Origin: Aliihoeflea sp. 40Bstr573
GTDB lineage: Bacteria > Pseudomonadota > Alphaproteobacteria > Rhizobiales > Rhizobiaceae
Assembly: GCF_024105655.1 (NCBI RefSeq)
Contig: NZ_JAAAMH010000004.1
Location: 124,001 to 188,000 of the forward strand
Direction: 5' to 3'
DNA: 64,000 nt
The notes beneath the pieces were generated by a model that had not been told where the DNA came from, did no database searches, and saw only the letters and a list, made by a program, of their open reading frames with translations. A program made the position numbers and the translations under genes. Below, piece after piece: positions 33,987-42,288 of this stretch; position 1 is the first letter of the stretch; each line of letters begins with the position of its first letter.

Positions 33987-33991
33987 GGACC
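33976..33991. promoter_or_regulatory. IclR operator 2 (TRAP side)
   Basis: ATCCATATTGTGGACC; its reverse complement GGTCCACAATATGGAT differs from operator 1 in two central bases only. The two sites are in opposite orientation and about 131 bp apart, flanking the divergent promoters. Confidence 0.65.
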
Positions 33992-34050
33992 CTTATGCCG
34001 GCGGGAGAGAGCAGGCCGACATTTGGGGTCGATTCAACGGAGGATTGAAG

Positions 34051-35052
34051 ATGAACTTCCTGAAGACGGGCGCGACCGCGCTCACCTCGGTCCTGGCGGG
34101 CCTCGCGATGATGTCGGCCGCATCGGCCGAGACGCTGCGCCTGTCGCACAACACCGGCGATACGACGACCTGGCATCGCGGCGCGGAGAAGTTCAACGAG
34201 CTGGTTCAGGCGGCAACCGGCGGCGAGACGGACATACGCACCTTTCCGAACGCGCAGCTTTCGGGCGGCGACCAGATGCGCCAGGCAGAGATGGTCGGCC
34301 GCGGCGCCATCGACTTCGTCATGACCTCGGCGATCAACGTGACGCCGCTCGAGCCGCAGATGGCAGTCTTCTCACTTCCCTATCTCTATTCCTCCTATGA
34401 GGAAGTGGACGCCACCGTCGACGGCGCACCGGGCGATGCGATGGAAGAGATCATGCTCAAGCACAACATCGTCGTGCTGGCATGGGGCGAGAACGGCTTT
34501 CGCGAAGTGACCAACAGCAAGAGGCCGATCACCAAGCCGGACGATCTGGCGGGCCTGAAGATGCGCGTCGCCGGCCCGATGTATATCGACGTGATGAACG
34601 CACTCGGCGCAAACCCGCAGCAGATGCAGTGGACCGAAACCTTCACGGCGCTGCAGCAGGGCGTGGTCGACGGCCAGGAAAACCCCATCGGCGCGGTGAT
34701 CATCCCGCAGCGCGTCTACGAAGTGCAGAAGTACCTGACAACCTGGAAATACTCCTACGATCCGGTCTTCCTTGGCGTCTCCAAGCAGCTTTGGGATTCC
34801 TGGGATGCCGAGATGCAGGAGAAGATGCAGGCGGCGGCCACGGAAGCGATGGCCTACCAGAAGCAGATCACCCGCGAGGACACCGAGAAGGGCCTCGAGA
34901 CGCTGCGCGCCGAGGGCATGGAGATCTACGAGCCGTCGGCCGACGAACTGCAGGCTTTCCGCGAAGCGACCAAGCCCGCCTTCGACACCTGGGCCGATAA
35001 GGTCGGTCCGGAACTGGTGCAGACCTTCCAGGACGCGATCTCCGCGAACTGA
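34051..35052 (+). CDS. dctP: TRAP transporter substrate-binding protein (DctP), system 1
   Basis: A 333-residue periplasmic protein. Signal peptide with cleavage after SAASA (about residue 26). The mature part has ETLRLSHNTGDTTTWHRGAE, the DctP middle block DLAGLKMRVAGPMYIDVMNA with the arginine that binds the substrate carboxylate, and WTETFTALQQGVVDGQENPI, which is the family signature. An ACGGAGGA ribosome site precedes the ATG. It binds an acid for the DctQ/DctM carrier encoded next. Expression is probably controlled by the IclR protein on the other side of the gap. Substrate not known; the neighbouring ligase suggests an organic acid. Confidence 0.95.
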   Translation: MNFLKTGATALTSVLAGLAMMSAASAETLRLSHNTGDTTTWHRGAEKFNELVQAATGGETDIRTFPNAQLSGGDQMRQAEMVGRGAIDFVMTSAINVTPLEPQMAVFSLPYLYSSYEEVDATVDGAPGDAMEEIMLKHNIVVLAWGENGFREVTNSKRPITKPDDLAGLKMRVAGPMYIDVMNALGANPQQMQWTETFTALQQGVVDGQENPIGAVIIPQRVYEVQKYLTTWKYSYDPVFLGVSKQLWDSWDAEMQEKMQAAATEAMAYQKQITREDTEKGLETLRAEGMEIYEPSADELQAFREATKPAFDTWADKVGPELVQTFQDAISAN

Positions 35053-35066
35053 TGCCGGCATCGCCC

Positions 35067-35095
35067 GGAGGGAGGCGCCTGGTGGCGCTCCCTCC
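35067..35095 (+). promoter_or_regulatory. Intercistronic hairpin between dctP and dctQ (system 1)
   Basis: GGAGGGAG then GCGCC, loop TGGT, GGCG, CTCCCTCC: a long stem with one bulged base, 15 bp after the dctP stop and without a T-run. It likely protects the dctP mRNA 3' end or lowers expression of the membrane genes. Confidence 0.55.
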
Positions 35096-35163
35096 ACCCT
35101 GCCGGGCACAGGGCACCTTGGAAACTTGCGGCCATTTCAGACCTGCAAACCGAGAGCGAGCGC

Positions 35164-35649
35164 ATGAAATTCATCCTGCGTGATTTCGAGAAGATCGTCT
35201 GCGTGGCAATTTTCGCAGCGATGACCGCGCTCGGCTTCGTCAACGTGGTCGTGCGCTACTTGACCAGCTATTCGCTGGCCGCGTCCGAGGAACTCCTGAC
35301 CAACGGCTTCCTGCTTCTGACGATCTTCGGCGCGGCGATCGCGGCGCGCACCGGCGACCATCTGGCCGTCACGCTCATCTACGACCTGTTGCCCGCGCCC
35401 GTCCGCAAGGCCATCCTCGCTCTGGCGACGCTGTTGGCCGCGCTTTTGCTGGCGCTGTCCGCTTGGTTCTGCTGGCAACTCGTGACCAACCAGATGTCGA
35501 GCGGCATCCGCTCCTATGCGCTCCAGATCCCGGCCTGGTACTACAGCGTCGGCCTGCCCTTCGGCTTTGCGCTGATCCTGATCCGCTACCTGCAATATGC
35601 GCGCGACGCCTGGTACGGCCACGGGGAACCGGAGGCGGCAAATGGCTGA
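35164..35649 (+). CDS. dctQ: TRAP transporter small permease (DctQ), system 1
   Basis: A 161-residue protein with four hydrophobic segments, the DctQ size and layout. Typical elements are FVNVVVRYLTSYSLAASEEL (the NVxxRY-(S)xxWxEEL-type motif, here with ASEEL) and GAAIAARTGDHLAVTLIYDLL. It forms the membrane domain of the sodium-driven TRAP carrier with DctM. The gene overlaps dctM by eight bases, so the pair is translationally coupled. It follows dctP after a gap with a strong hairpin. Confidence 0.93.
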   Translation: MKFILRDFEKIVCVAIFAAMTALGFVNVVVRYLTSYSLAASEELLTNGFLLLTIFGAAIAARTGDHLAVTLIYDLLPAPVRKAILALATLLAALLLALSAWFCWQLVTNQMSSGIRSYALQIPAWYYSVGLPFGFALILIRYLQYARDAWYGHGEPEAANG

Positions 35650-36979
35650 GATGATCGGCATCGACATGGGGGCGGGCACCCAGATGGTGCTCGTCTTCTT
35701 CCTGCTCCTGTTCCTCAAGGTGCCGGTCGCCTTCGCGCTCGGCCTGTCCTCGATCTATGCGATGTGGGAGCTGGGCTTTGGCCTGGACCTCGTCGGCGAC
35801 CTCATCGCGACCGGCATCGCCAAATTCTCGCTGCTCGCCATCCCCTTCTTCATCCTCGCCGGAACGCTGATGGGCTCGCTCGGCATCGCCGAGCGCATGA
35901 TCCGCTTCTTTCGCGTGCTGATCGGCGGCCTGCCGGGCGGCATGGGCGTCGTCGGCACCGTCGTGTGCCTGTTCTGGGGTGCGGTTTCGGGCTCCGGGCC
36001 CGCCTCCGTTGCGGCCATCGGCCCCCTGATCATCAAGGGCATGAACGAGGACGGCTACTCGCGCTCCTTTGCCGCCGGCCTCGTGTGCACGGGCGCGGCG
36101 CTCTCGATCGTCATCCCACCCTCGATCGGTCTCGTCATCTATGGCGTCATCGCCGAGACCTCGATCTCGCAGCTCTTCATCGCAGCGATCATTCCCGGCC
36201 TGTTCCTCGGCCTCCTGATGCTTGCCACGCTGCCCTTCGCGAAAAGGCAGGCGCCGGCGGGCGGCAGCCCGAGCGTCGAGGCGCTGATGCCCATGCCTGA
36301 TGCCGGCCTCGGCTATGGCCAGCGGCTGTGGCGTTCCTTCCGCGATTCGTTCTGGGGTCTCGTGACGCCGGTCGTCATTCTCGGCGGCATCTATTCGGGC
36401 GCCTTCACGCCGACGGAAGCGGCGATCGTCGCCACCGTCTACGCAATCCTCGTCGGCGGCTTCGCCTACCGGACGCTGACCGTCTCCAAGCTCTACGAGG
36501 CGACGGTAGCGGCGAGCGCGTCGTCGGCCGTCGTCATGCTCGTCGTCGCCTATGCCAGCCTTTTCGGCTGGGTGGTGACCGTGGACGACCTCGTCGGACA
36601 GTATTCGGAAGCCCTGCTCGGCCTTTCCGACAATCCGTGGGTCATCCTCGCCGTCATCATGCTGATCCTCCTGATCGCCGGCATGTTCATGGACGCGATC
36701 ACCATCATGTTCATCGCATTGCCGATCTTCCTGCCCGTGGCGCGCGAACTCGGCTGGGATCCGGTCTGGTTCGGCGTGCTCGTGATGGTCAACCTTGCCA
36801 TCGGCCTCTTCACGCCGCCGGTGGGTATCAATCTTTATGTCGCGGCCAACATCACCAAGCTGCCGCTGGAGCGGATCGCTTATGGTGCACTGCCGTTCCT
36901 CATCACCTGCGCGATCGGCCTGGCGATCATTGCGGCTGTTCCGCAGATGTCCCAGTTCCTGGTCGATGCCCTGCGGTAG
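35642..36979 (+). CDS. dctM: TRAP transporter large permease (DctM), system 1
   Basis: A 445-residue membrane protein with about 12 hydrophobic segments. DctM hallmarks are AIPFFILAGTLMGSLGIAER, the SGSGPASVAAIGPLIIKGMN loop, IVIPPSIGLVIYGVI-type stretch, GAFTPTEAAIVATVYAILVG and GLFTPPVGINLYVAANITKL. It is the ion-coupled transport subunit that accepts substrate from DctP. The ATG at 35642 lies within the end of dctQ. After its stop comes the promoter of an sRNA rather than a clear terminator, so read-through into the sRNA locus is possible. Confidence 0.95.
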   Translation: MAEMIGIDMGAGTQMVLVFFLLLFLKVPVAFALGLSSIYAMWELGFGLDLVGDLIATGIAKFSLLAIPFFILAGTLMGSLGIAERMIRFFRVLIGGLPGGMGVVGTVVCLFWGAVSGSGPASVAAIGPLIIKGMNEDGYSRSFAAGLVCTGAALSIVIPPSIGLVIYGVIAETSISQLFIAAIIPGLFLGLLMLATLPFAKRQAPAGGSPSVEALMPMPDAGLGYGQRLWRSFRDSFWGLVTPVVILGGIYSGAFTPTEAAIVATVYAILVGGFAYRTLTVSKLYEATVAASASSAVVMLVVAYASLFGWVVTVDDLVGQYSEALLGLSDNPWVILAVIMLILLIAGMFMDAITIMFIALPIFLPVARELGWDPVWFGVLVMVNLAIGLFTPPVGINLYVAANITKLPLERIAYGALPFLITCAIGLAIIAAVPQMSQFLVDALR

Positions 36980-37030
36980 CGAGTGTTTCCAATGAGTTGG
37001 AAGCCATGCCAAAACGACGCAGGCGCAAAT

Positions 37031-37045
37031 GCATGGCTGCCATGC
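37031..37045. promoter_or_regulatory. Conserved palindrome upstream of sRNA 1
   Basis: GCATGGCTGCCATGC followed by AATTT. The same palindrome with one central change lies upstream of sRNA 2. In both cases exactly 11 bp separate it from the -35 box, putting its centre near -54. This is the position and form expected of an activator-binding site. Confidence 0.7.
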
Positions 37046-37056
37046 AATTTGTTGCA

Positions 37057-37085
37057 TTGCACAATCCGGGGGTGCTGCCTATCTT
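37057..37085 (+). promoter_or_regulatory. Promoter of sRNA 1
   Basis: TTGCAC (37057-37062), 17-bp spacer, TATCTT (37080-37085), giving a start near 37092. The layout is the same as for sRNA 2. Confidence 0.65.
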
Positions 37086-37091
37086 CGGATT

Positions 37092-37203
37092 GTCAACGGC
37101 CAACCTCCTCCCTGGCCCGAGACAATGACTGCGGTGCACCTCCTCCCGCACCGCACGAAATCAGGCCCGTCGGATCTCCTCCCCCGACGGGCCTTCTTTT
37201 TTG
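37092..37203 (+). ncRNA. Trans-acting sRNA 1, alpha-r14/NfeR1-like (three CCTCCTCCC loops)
   Basis: About 112 nt with three hairpins, each showing a 10-nt anti-Shine-Dalgarno loop. Hairpin 1: GGCCA, loop ACCTCCTCCC (37103-37112), TGGCC. Hairpin 2: TGCGGTGC, same loop (37138-37147), GCACCGCA. Hairpin 3: AGGCCCGTCGG, loop ATCTCCTCCC (37174-37183), CCGACGGGCCT, then TCTTTTTTG as terminator. Stems differ from those of sRNA 2 but pair perfectly, so the structure is conserved by covariation. The known alpha-r14 (NfeR1) and CcsR RNAs of alphaproteobacteria use the same loops to mask ribosome sites of transporter and metabolic mRNAs. The rest of the 36980-37347 gap holds only its promoter and the ilvD leader. 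Confidence 0.85.
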
Positions 37204-37347
37204 CCCAGATTCCAGTCGCCGCCGCCCGTTCTTCGGGGTGGCACTCGCGCGCGTTCGCCTTTATGAACGGCGCCGACGCAAGATTGTGACCGTGCGCAGC
37301 CACAACGATGATGTTTCGTTGCCGGGCCGCGCGATGAGGAGACGCTG

Positions 37348-39192
37348 ATGCCCCCCTATCGTTCCAGAACCACCACCCATGGCCGCAACATGGCCGGTGC
37401 GCGCGGCCTGTGGCGCGCGACGGGCATGAAGGATGGCGATTTCGGCAAGCCGATCATCGCGGTGGTCAACTCGTTCACGCAGTTCGTGCCGGGTCACGTC
37501 CATCTGAAGGATCTCGGCCAGCTCGTCGCGCGCGAGATCGAAGCGTCCGGTGGCGTCGCAAAGGAGTTCAACACGATCGCCGTCGACGACGGCATCGCGA
37601 TGGGCCATGACGGCATGCTCTATTCGTTGCCCAGCCGCGAGATCATCGCCGACTCGGTGGAGTACATGGTCAACGCGCATTGCGCCGACGCGATGGTCTG
37701 CATCTCCAACTGCGACAAGATCACGCCCGGCATGCTGATGGCCTCGCTGCGCCTCAACATCCCGACCATCTTCGTTTCGGGCGGGCCGATGGAGGCCGGC
37801 AAGGTGAAGCTCTCGGACGGCAAGATCCACGCGCTCGATCTCGTCGACGCCATGGTGGCTGCCGCCGACGACACGATGTCGGACGAAGACGTGGCGGTGA
37901 TCGAACGCTCCGCCTGCCCGACCTGCGGCTCGTGCTCGGGCATGTTCACGGCCAATTCCATGAACTGCCTGACCGAGGCGCTCGGCCTGTCGCTGCCCGG
38001 CAACGGCTCGACGCTCGCCACCCATGCCGACCGCAAGCGCCTGTTCCTCGAGGCCGGCCAGCGCATCGTCGGGCTCGCCAAGCGCTATTACGAGAACGAC
38101 GACGCCGCTGCCCTGCCACGCAACATCGCGTCGAAAGGCGCGTTTGAGAACGCGATGGCGCTCGACATCGCCATGGGCGGCTCGACCAACACCGTGCTGC
38201 ACATCCTCGCCGCCGCCCATGAGGGCGAGATCGACTTCACGATGGACGACATCGACCGGCTGTCGCGCAAGGTGCCGTGCCTGTCGAAGGTCGCGCCGGC
38301 GAAGTCGGACGTGCACATGGAAGACGTGCACCGCGCCGGCGGCATCATGGCGATCCTCGGCGAACTCGACCGCGCGGGGCTGATCCATCGCGAGCTTCCG
38401 ACCGTGCACGAGCGCACGTTGGGCGACGCGATCGATCGCTGGGACATCGCCGTTACCGACAATCCCGCCGCGCTCGAACTCTTCTCCGCCGCACCCGGCG
38501 GCGTGCCGACGCAGGTCGCCTTCAGCCAGAGCGCGCGCTGGAACGAACTCGACCTCGACCGCGAGAACGGCGTGATCCGCGATGCGCAGCACCCGTTCTC
38601 GAAAGATGGCGGGCTGGCCGTTCTGAAAGGCAACGTCGCGCTCGACGGCTGCATCGTGAAGACCGCCGGCGTCGACGAGTCGATCCTGAAGTTCTCGGGC
38701 CCCGCCCGAGTCTTCGAAAGCCAGGACGACACGGTCAACGCGATCCTGACCAACAAGATCAATCCGGGCGACGTGGTTGTGATCCGCTATGAGGGGCCGC
38801 GCGGCGGGCCGGGGATGCAGGAAATGCTCTACCCGACGAGCTATCTGAAGTCGAAGGGGCTCGGAAAGGCCTGCGCGCTCGTCACCGACGGCCGTTTTTC
38901 GGGCGGAACCTCCGGCCTTTCGATCGGCCACGTCTCGCCGGAAGCGGCCGAGGGCGGGACGATCGGGCTGGTGCGCGAGGGCGACCGGATCGAGATCGAC
39001 ATCCCGAACCGCACCATTCACCTGGCCGTTGATGACGCCGAACTCGAGGCGCGCCGCAAGGCGCAGGCCGAGGCCGGCTGGAAGCCGGCCGAAAAGCGCA
39101 AGCGCAACGTGACGCCCGCGCTGAAGGCATATGCCGCCTTTGCGACGAGCGCGGCCAAGGGCGCGGTGCGGCAGGTGCCGGATATCGACTGA
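37348..39192 (+). CDS. ilvD: Dihydroxy-acid dehydratase
   Basis: A 614-residue enzyme of the 4Fe-4S IlvD type. Cluster and substrate motifs are [13 protein letters not shown] (about residues 126-138), [20 protein letters not shown], the [16 protein letters not shown] block and [20 protein letters not shown] near the C-terminus. It dehydrates 2,3-dihydroxy acids in isoleucine and valine synthesis. The length matches the E. coli enzyme. GAGGAGA precedes the ATG. It is a single gene between sRNA 1 and the second TRAP operon; it could be an sRNA target through its ribosome site. No leader peptide is apparent. Confidence 0.97.
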   Translation: MPPYRSRTTTHGRNMAGARGLWRATGMKDGDFGKPIIAVVNSFTQFVPGHVHLKDLGQLVAREIEASGGVAKEFNTIAVDDGIAMGHDGMLYSLPSREIIADSVEYMVNAHCADAMVCISNCDKITPGMLMASLRLNIPTIFVSGGPMEAGKVKLSDGKIHALDLVDAMVAAADDTMSDEDVAVIERSACPTCGSCSGMFTANSMNCLTEALGLSLPGNGSTLATHADRKRLFLEAGQRIVGLAKRYYENDDAAALPRNIASKGAFENAMALDIAMGGSTNTVLHILAAAHEGEIDFTMDDIDRLSRKVPCLSKVAPAKSDVHMEDVHRAGGIMAILGELDRAGLIHRELPTVHERTLGDAIDRWDIAVTDNPAALELFSAAPGGVPTQVAFSQSARWNELDLDRENGVIRDAQHPFSKDGGLAVLKGNVALDGCIVKTAGVDESILKFSGPARVFESQDDTVNAILTNKINPGDVVVIRYEGPRGGPGMQEMLYPTSYLKSKGLGKACALVTDGRFSGGTSGLSIGHVSPEAAEGGTIGLVREGDRIEIDIPNRTIHLAVDDAELEARRKAQAEAGWKPAEKRKRNVTPALKAYAAFATSAAKGAVRQVPDID

Positions 39193-39260
39193 CCAAGGCA
39201 AGCTGCGGGCGACTTTCCTTTTGTGAGGACGTTCGCCAACGGCTGGACCGGACATTCGAC

Positions 39261-39283
39261 CCGCGCGGGAGGAGTTCGCGCGG
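39261..39283 (+). promoter_or_regulatory. Leader hairpin with GGAGGAG loop upstream of dctP 2
   Basis: CCGCGCG (39261-39267), loop GGAGGAGTT, CGCGCGG (39277-39283). The loop, with the last stem base, reads GGGAGGAG and is complementary to the CTCCTCCC of the sRNA loops. A second site, the real ribosome site CGGGAGGAA, lies 48 bp on. Kissing between the loops is possible in principle. Confidence 0.45.
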
Positions 39284-39347
39284 CAGAAGTTTCAAGACGA
39301 TGGCGTGGCCGCAGCGGCCGCGCCGCCAAACCGGGAGGAATGAAAGC

Positions 39348-40337
39348 ATGAACCTGACGAAAACCCGCCTTGCGGGCCTGACCGCGCTACTCGCCGGCTC
39401 ACTTCTCGCCGGCTCGGCGCTGGCGCAGACCGAAGTGAAGCTGGGCTACGCGCTCGCGGTCGATTCGCATTACGGCGTCGCCGCCAACAAGTGGCAGGAG
39501 GTGGTGGAAGCCGAGACCGACGGCCGCTACACCTTCACCCATTTCCCGTCCTCCGGCCTCGGCGGCGAGCGCGAAGTGCTCGAAGGCCTGCAGATCGGCA
39601 CGGTCGAGGCAACCATCGTCTCCTCCGGCACGCTGTCGAATTTCGTCCCGGAAGCCGGCGTGTTCGACATCCCCTTCCTGTTCCGCAACCTCGAACATGC
39701 CCGCGCAGTGATGGACGGCGAGGTCGGCGACGCGCTTTTGACCAAGTTCGAGGATGCCGGCATGATCGCACTCGCCTGGGGTGAACAGGGCTTTCGCCAC
39801 ATCACCAACAATCGCGGCGCCATCGACGGTCCGGACGACATGGCCGGCCTGAAGCTGCGCACCATGGAAAACCCAGTCCACATCACCGCCTTCGAAACGC
39901 TGGGCGCCGCCCCGACGCCAATGGCCTGGCCCGAAGTGATCGGCGCGCTGCAGCAGGGCACGATCGACGGGCAAGAGAACCCGCTCTCGGTCATCACTTC
40001 AGCCAAGCTCTCCGAAGTGCAAAAGCACCTGACGCTATCGGGCCACGTCTATTCGCCGGCCATGCTCCTGGTCTCGCCCGACCTGTGGAACAGCATGTCG
40101 GACGAGGACAAGGCCGCGTTCACCAAGGGCGCGACCGAGGCCGTGACCGCCATGCGCGGCTTCGTCGACGAGGTCGAGACACGCGGCGTCGAAGAGCTTC
40201 GCGCCGCGGGCATGGAAGTGGGGGAACTGTCTGACGAACAGAAGGCCGAGTTCCAGGAAGCGCTCGCTTCCGCCTACGAGCAGTATTACGGCCAGTACGA
40301 TCGCGCGCTGATCGAAAAGATCACCGCCGTCGAGTAA
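39348..40337 (+). CDS. dctP: TRAP transporter substrate-binding protein (DctP), system 2
   Basis: A 329-residue periplasmic protein with a signal peptide (cleavage after ALA, about residue 25). Family blocks: YALAVDSHYGVAANKWQEVV, DDMAGLKLRTMENPVHITAF with the substrate arginine, and MAWPEVIGALQQGTIDGQEN followed by PLSVI. The ATG at 39348 follows GGGAGGAATGAAAGC, a strong ribosome site. It serves the second TRAP carrier (genes at 40391 and 40914). No regulator gene is adjacent to this operon, in contrast with system 1. Substrate unknown; the different binding-site residues suggest another acid than that of system 1. Confidence 0.95.
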   Translation: MNLTKTRLAGLTALLAGSLLAGSALAQTEVKLGYALAVDSHYGVAANKWQEVVEAETDGRYTFTHFPSSGLGGEREVLEGLQIGTVEATIVSSGTLSNFVPEAGVFDIPFLFRNLEHARAVMDGEVGDALLTKFEDAGMIALAWGEQGFRHITNNRGAIDGPDDMAGLKLRTMENPVHITAFETLGAAPTPMAWPEVIGALQQGTIDGQENPLSVITSAKLSEVQKHLTLSGHVYSPAMLLVSPDLWNSMSDEDKAAFTKGATEAVTAMRGFVDEVETRGVEELRAAGMEVGELSDEQKAEFQEALASAYEQYYGQYDRALIEKITAVE

Positions 40338-40350
40338 AGCCTGCCGAAAC

Positions 40351-40375
40351 GAAGGGCCGGTTTCGCCGGCCCTTC
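40351..40375 (+). terminator. Intercistronic hairpin between dctP and dctQ (system 2)
   Basis: GAAGGGCCGG, loop TTTCG, CCGGCCCTTC, then CTCGCTCC. A perfect 10-bp stem 13 bp after the dctP stop, with a weak T-run. It probably causes partial termination or stabilises dctP mRNA, raising the level of binding protein relative to the permeases. Confidence 0.6.
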
Positions 40376-40390
40376 CTCGCTCCTGGAAGA

Positions 40391-40909
40391 ATGCGGATGC
40401 GGACCGTCGAAAAGATCTTCGTCGAGGCGAACAAATGGGCGCTCGTCCTGATTCTCGCCGCCATGTCGGCGATCGTCTTCGCCAATGTGTCGCTGCGCTA
40501 CACGACCAATTTCTCCATCGTCTGGGCCGAAGAGGTCGCGCGCTACCTGATGGTGTGGATGACCTTCCTCGGCGCCGGCCTGGCGCTTCGCACCGGCGGC
40601 TTGGTCGCCATCACCAATCTGCACGACGCTGTGCCTGACCGCCCGCAGCGCGCCTTGCGGGCCTTGATCGTCATCGGCCTCCTGATCTTCTTCGCAGTGA
40701 TGATCTGGGTCGGCTATTCCTACGCGCTGCGCATGCGCTTCCAGATGACGCCGGCGACCCGCATCCCCTTTTCGGCCATCTATGCGGCGATGCCGATCGG
40801 CTTCGCGCTGATGACCGTCCACCTCCTGTTCATCGCCCGCCGCTTCATCGGCGACAACGCGTTCGACCGCATCGCAGGCGTGGACCAAAATTCGGCTGCC
40901 GGCGGCTGA
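40391..40909 (+). CDS. dctQ: TRAP transporter small permease (DctQ), system 2
   Basis: A 172-residue protein with four membrane segments. It shows the DctQ motif FANVSLRYTTNFSIVWAEEV, then ARYLMVWMTFLGAGLALRTG, which is closer to the canonical N-x-x-x-R-Y and W-x-E-E pattern than the system 1 protein. The start is taken at 40391; the ATG two codons later is equally likely. It ends 4 bp before dctM. Together with DctM it forms the sodium-coupled carrier for the substrate bound by the 39348 product. Confidence 0.93.
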   Translation: MRMRTVEKIFVEANKWALVLILAAMSAIVFANVSLRYTTNFSIVWAEEVARYLMVWMTFLGAGLALRTGGLVAITNLHDAVPDRPQRALRALIVIGLLIFFAVMIWVGYSYALRMRFQMTPATRIPFSAIYAAMPIGFALMTVHLLFIARRFIGDNAFDRIAGVDQNSAAGG

Positions 40910-40913
40910 CCCG

Positions 40914-42197
40914 ATGACCACCATCCTCTTCTCCTCGTTCCTGATCCTCCTCGTCCTCGGCTTTCCGATCGCCTTCGTGCTGGCGATCTCGGCCTTCCTC
41001 GCAGTCGCCTTCGGATCGAACTATCCGATGCTCGTCATCGTGAAGGAGATGTTCTCGGGGCTGGACTCGTTCCCGCTGATGGCGGTGCCGTTCTTCGTCC
41101 TCGCGGCCGAACTGATGACAGGCGGCGCGATGACGATGGTGCTGTTGCGCTTTGCAGCCCAGTTCGTCGGCCATCTGCGCGGCGGGCTCGGCTACGCCAA
41201 CGTCCTCTCCTCGGCAATGTTCTCCGGCATTTCCGGCTCCGCGCTCGCGGACGCCGCCGGTCCCGGCGCGATGATGACGCGGATGATGGAGAAGAGCGGC
41301 TATGACAAGGCCTATGCTGGCGCGCTGACCGCCTCGTCGGCCGTCATGGGCCCGATCATTCCGCCATCGATCATCATGATCATCTACGCGCTGCAGGTGC
41401 AGGAGGTGTCGGTGGGTGGGCTATTCGTCGCCGGCATCGTGCCGGGCATCCTGATCGCGCTGGCGCTCTGCTCCACCAACTTCTTCATCAGCCGCAAGCG
41501 TGGATACAAGAGCGACGAGCCCCGCCCGCCGGTGCGCGAGATGGTGAAGACCACGATCAACGCCATTCCGGCCCTGCTCCTGATCGTGATCATCATCGGC
41601 GGCATCCGCTTCGGGGTCTTCACGCCGACCGAGGCGTCCGTCGTCGCTGTGTTCTATGCACTGCTTTGCGGCATGTTCTTCTATCGCACGCTGAAAATCC
41701 GTGCCCTGCCGGAGATCATCCTGCGCGCCGCGCTGGTCAGCGTCTCCGTGCTGCTGATCCTTGCGGCTGCCCGCGCCTTCGCCTGGGTGCTGATCATCCA
41801 GAGCGTGCCGCAGACGCTTGCCGCCGCCATCATCGCAATGGAACTGTCGCCCATCGTCTTCCTGCTGGCGGTCAACGTGCTGCTGCTCGCCTTCGGGCTC
41901 TTCATGGACCCGCTTCCCGGCGTGATGGTGCTGGTGCCCATCCTCGCCCCGATCGCGACGACGCTGGGCATCGACCCGACCCATTTCGCCGTCGTCGTCA
42001 TCTTGAACCTCACGATCGGGCTGATCACGCCGCCGGTGGGAAGCCTGCTGTTCGTGGTGTCCTCGGCGGTCGACCTGAAGGTCAGCCGTCTCGTCCGCCA
42101 GATGCCGCCCTTTCTCCTTGCTCACCTGGTGGTGCTTTTGCTCATCACATTCATCCCGGCGATATCGACCTGGGCACCACGCGCCAGCGGATTTTAA
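40914..42197 (+). CDS. dctM: TRAP transporter large permease (DctM), system 2
   Basis: A 427-residue protein with about 12 membrane segments. Typical blocks are FPLMAVPFFVLAAELMTGGA, SGISGSALADAAGPGAMMTR, MGPIIPPSIIMIIYALQ, FGVFTPTEASVVAVFYALLC and LTIGLITPPVGSLLFVVSSA. It is the transport subunit of the second TRAP system. The operon ends here; a 7-bp inverted repeat (42202-42227) follows directly but lacks a T-run, and the promoter-like site of the DUF982 gene starts within it. The substrate is unknown. Confidence 0.95.
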   Translation: MTTILFSSFLILLVLGFPIAFVLAISAFLAVAFGSNYPMLVIVKEMFSGLDSFPLMAVPFFVLAAELMTGGAMTMVLLRFAAQFVGHLRGGLGYANVLSSAMFSGISGSALADAAGPGAMMTRMMEKSGYDKAYAGALTASSAVMGPIIPPSIIMIIYALQVQEVSVGGLFVAGIVPGILIALALCSTNFFISRKRGYKSDEPRPPVREMVKTTINAIPALLLIVIIIGGIRFGVFTPTEASVVAVFYALLCGMFFYRTLKIRALPEIILRAALVSVSVLLILAAARAFAWVLIIQSVPQTLAAAIIAMELSPIVFLLAVNVLLLAFGLFMDPLPGVMVLVPILAPIATTLGIDPTHFAVVVILNLTIGLITPPVGSLLFVVSSAVDLKVSRLVRQMPPFLLAHLVVLLLITFIPAISTWAPRASGF

Positions 42198-42201
42198 GAT
42201 T

Positions 42202-42227
42202 CCGTCAATCTTTTGCCATCTTGACGG
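42202..42227. other. Inverted repeat after dctM 2
   Basis: CCGTCAA (42202-42208), 12-base loop, TTGACGG (42221-42227). It is a perfect 7-bp dyad. It could end the TRAP operon transcript or be an operator for the DUF982 promoter whose GGAAC begins at its edge. Confidence 0.4.
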
Positions 42228-42251
42228 GAACTTAATATCACGGAAAGAGTT
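42227..42251 (+). promoter_or_regulatory. Near-consensus EcfG promoter of the DUF982 gene
   Basis: GGAAC (42227-42231), 16-bp spacer, AGTT (42248-42251); one mismatch to CGTT. It lies 37 bp before the DUF982 start, a sensible leader length. Confidence 0.5.
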
Positions 42252-42288
42252 TGTCTGTCATAAAGCGTGAAATGCGCGAGGAGGCGTC

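Noticed and set aside
37208-37347. Additional sRNA or ORF between sRNA 1 and ilvD
   Set aside because: No further CCTCCTCCC loop or stable terminator is seen; the segment is best read as the ilvD leader.
37261-39255. Long antisense frame over ilvD (about 660 codons)
   Set aside because: ilvD is complete on the other strand; no homology-like motif, start context or ribosome site for the antisense frame.
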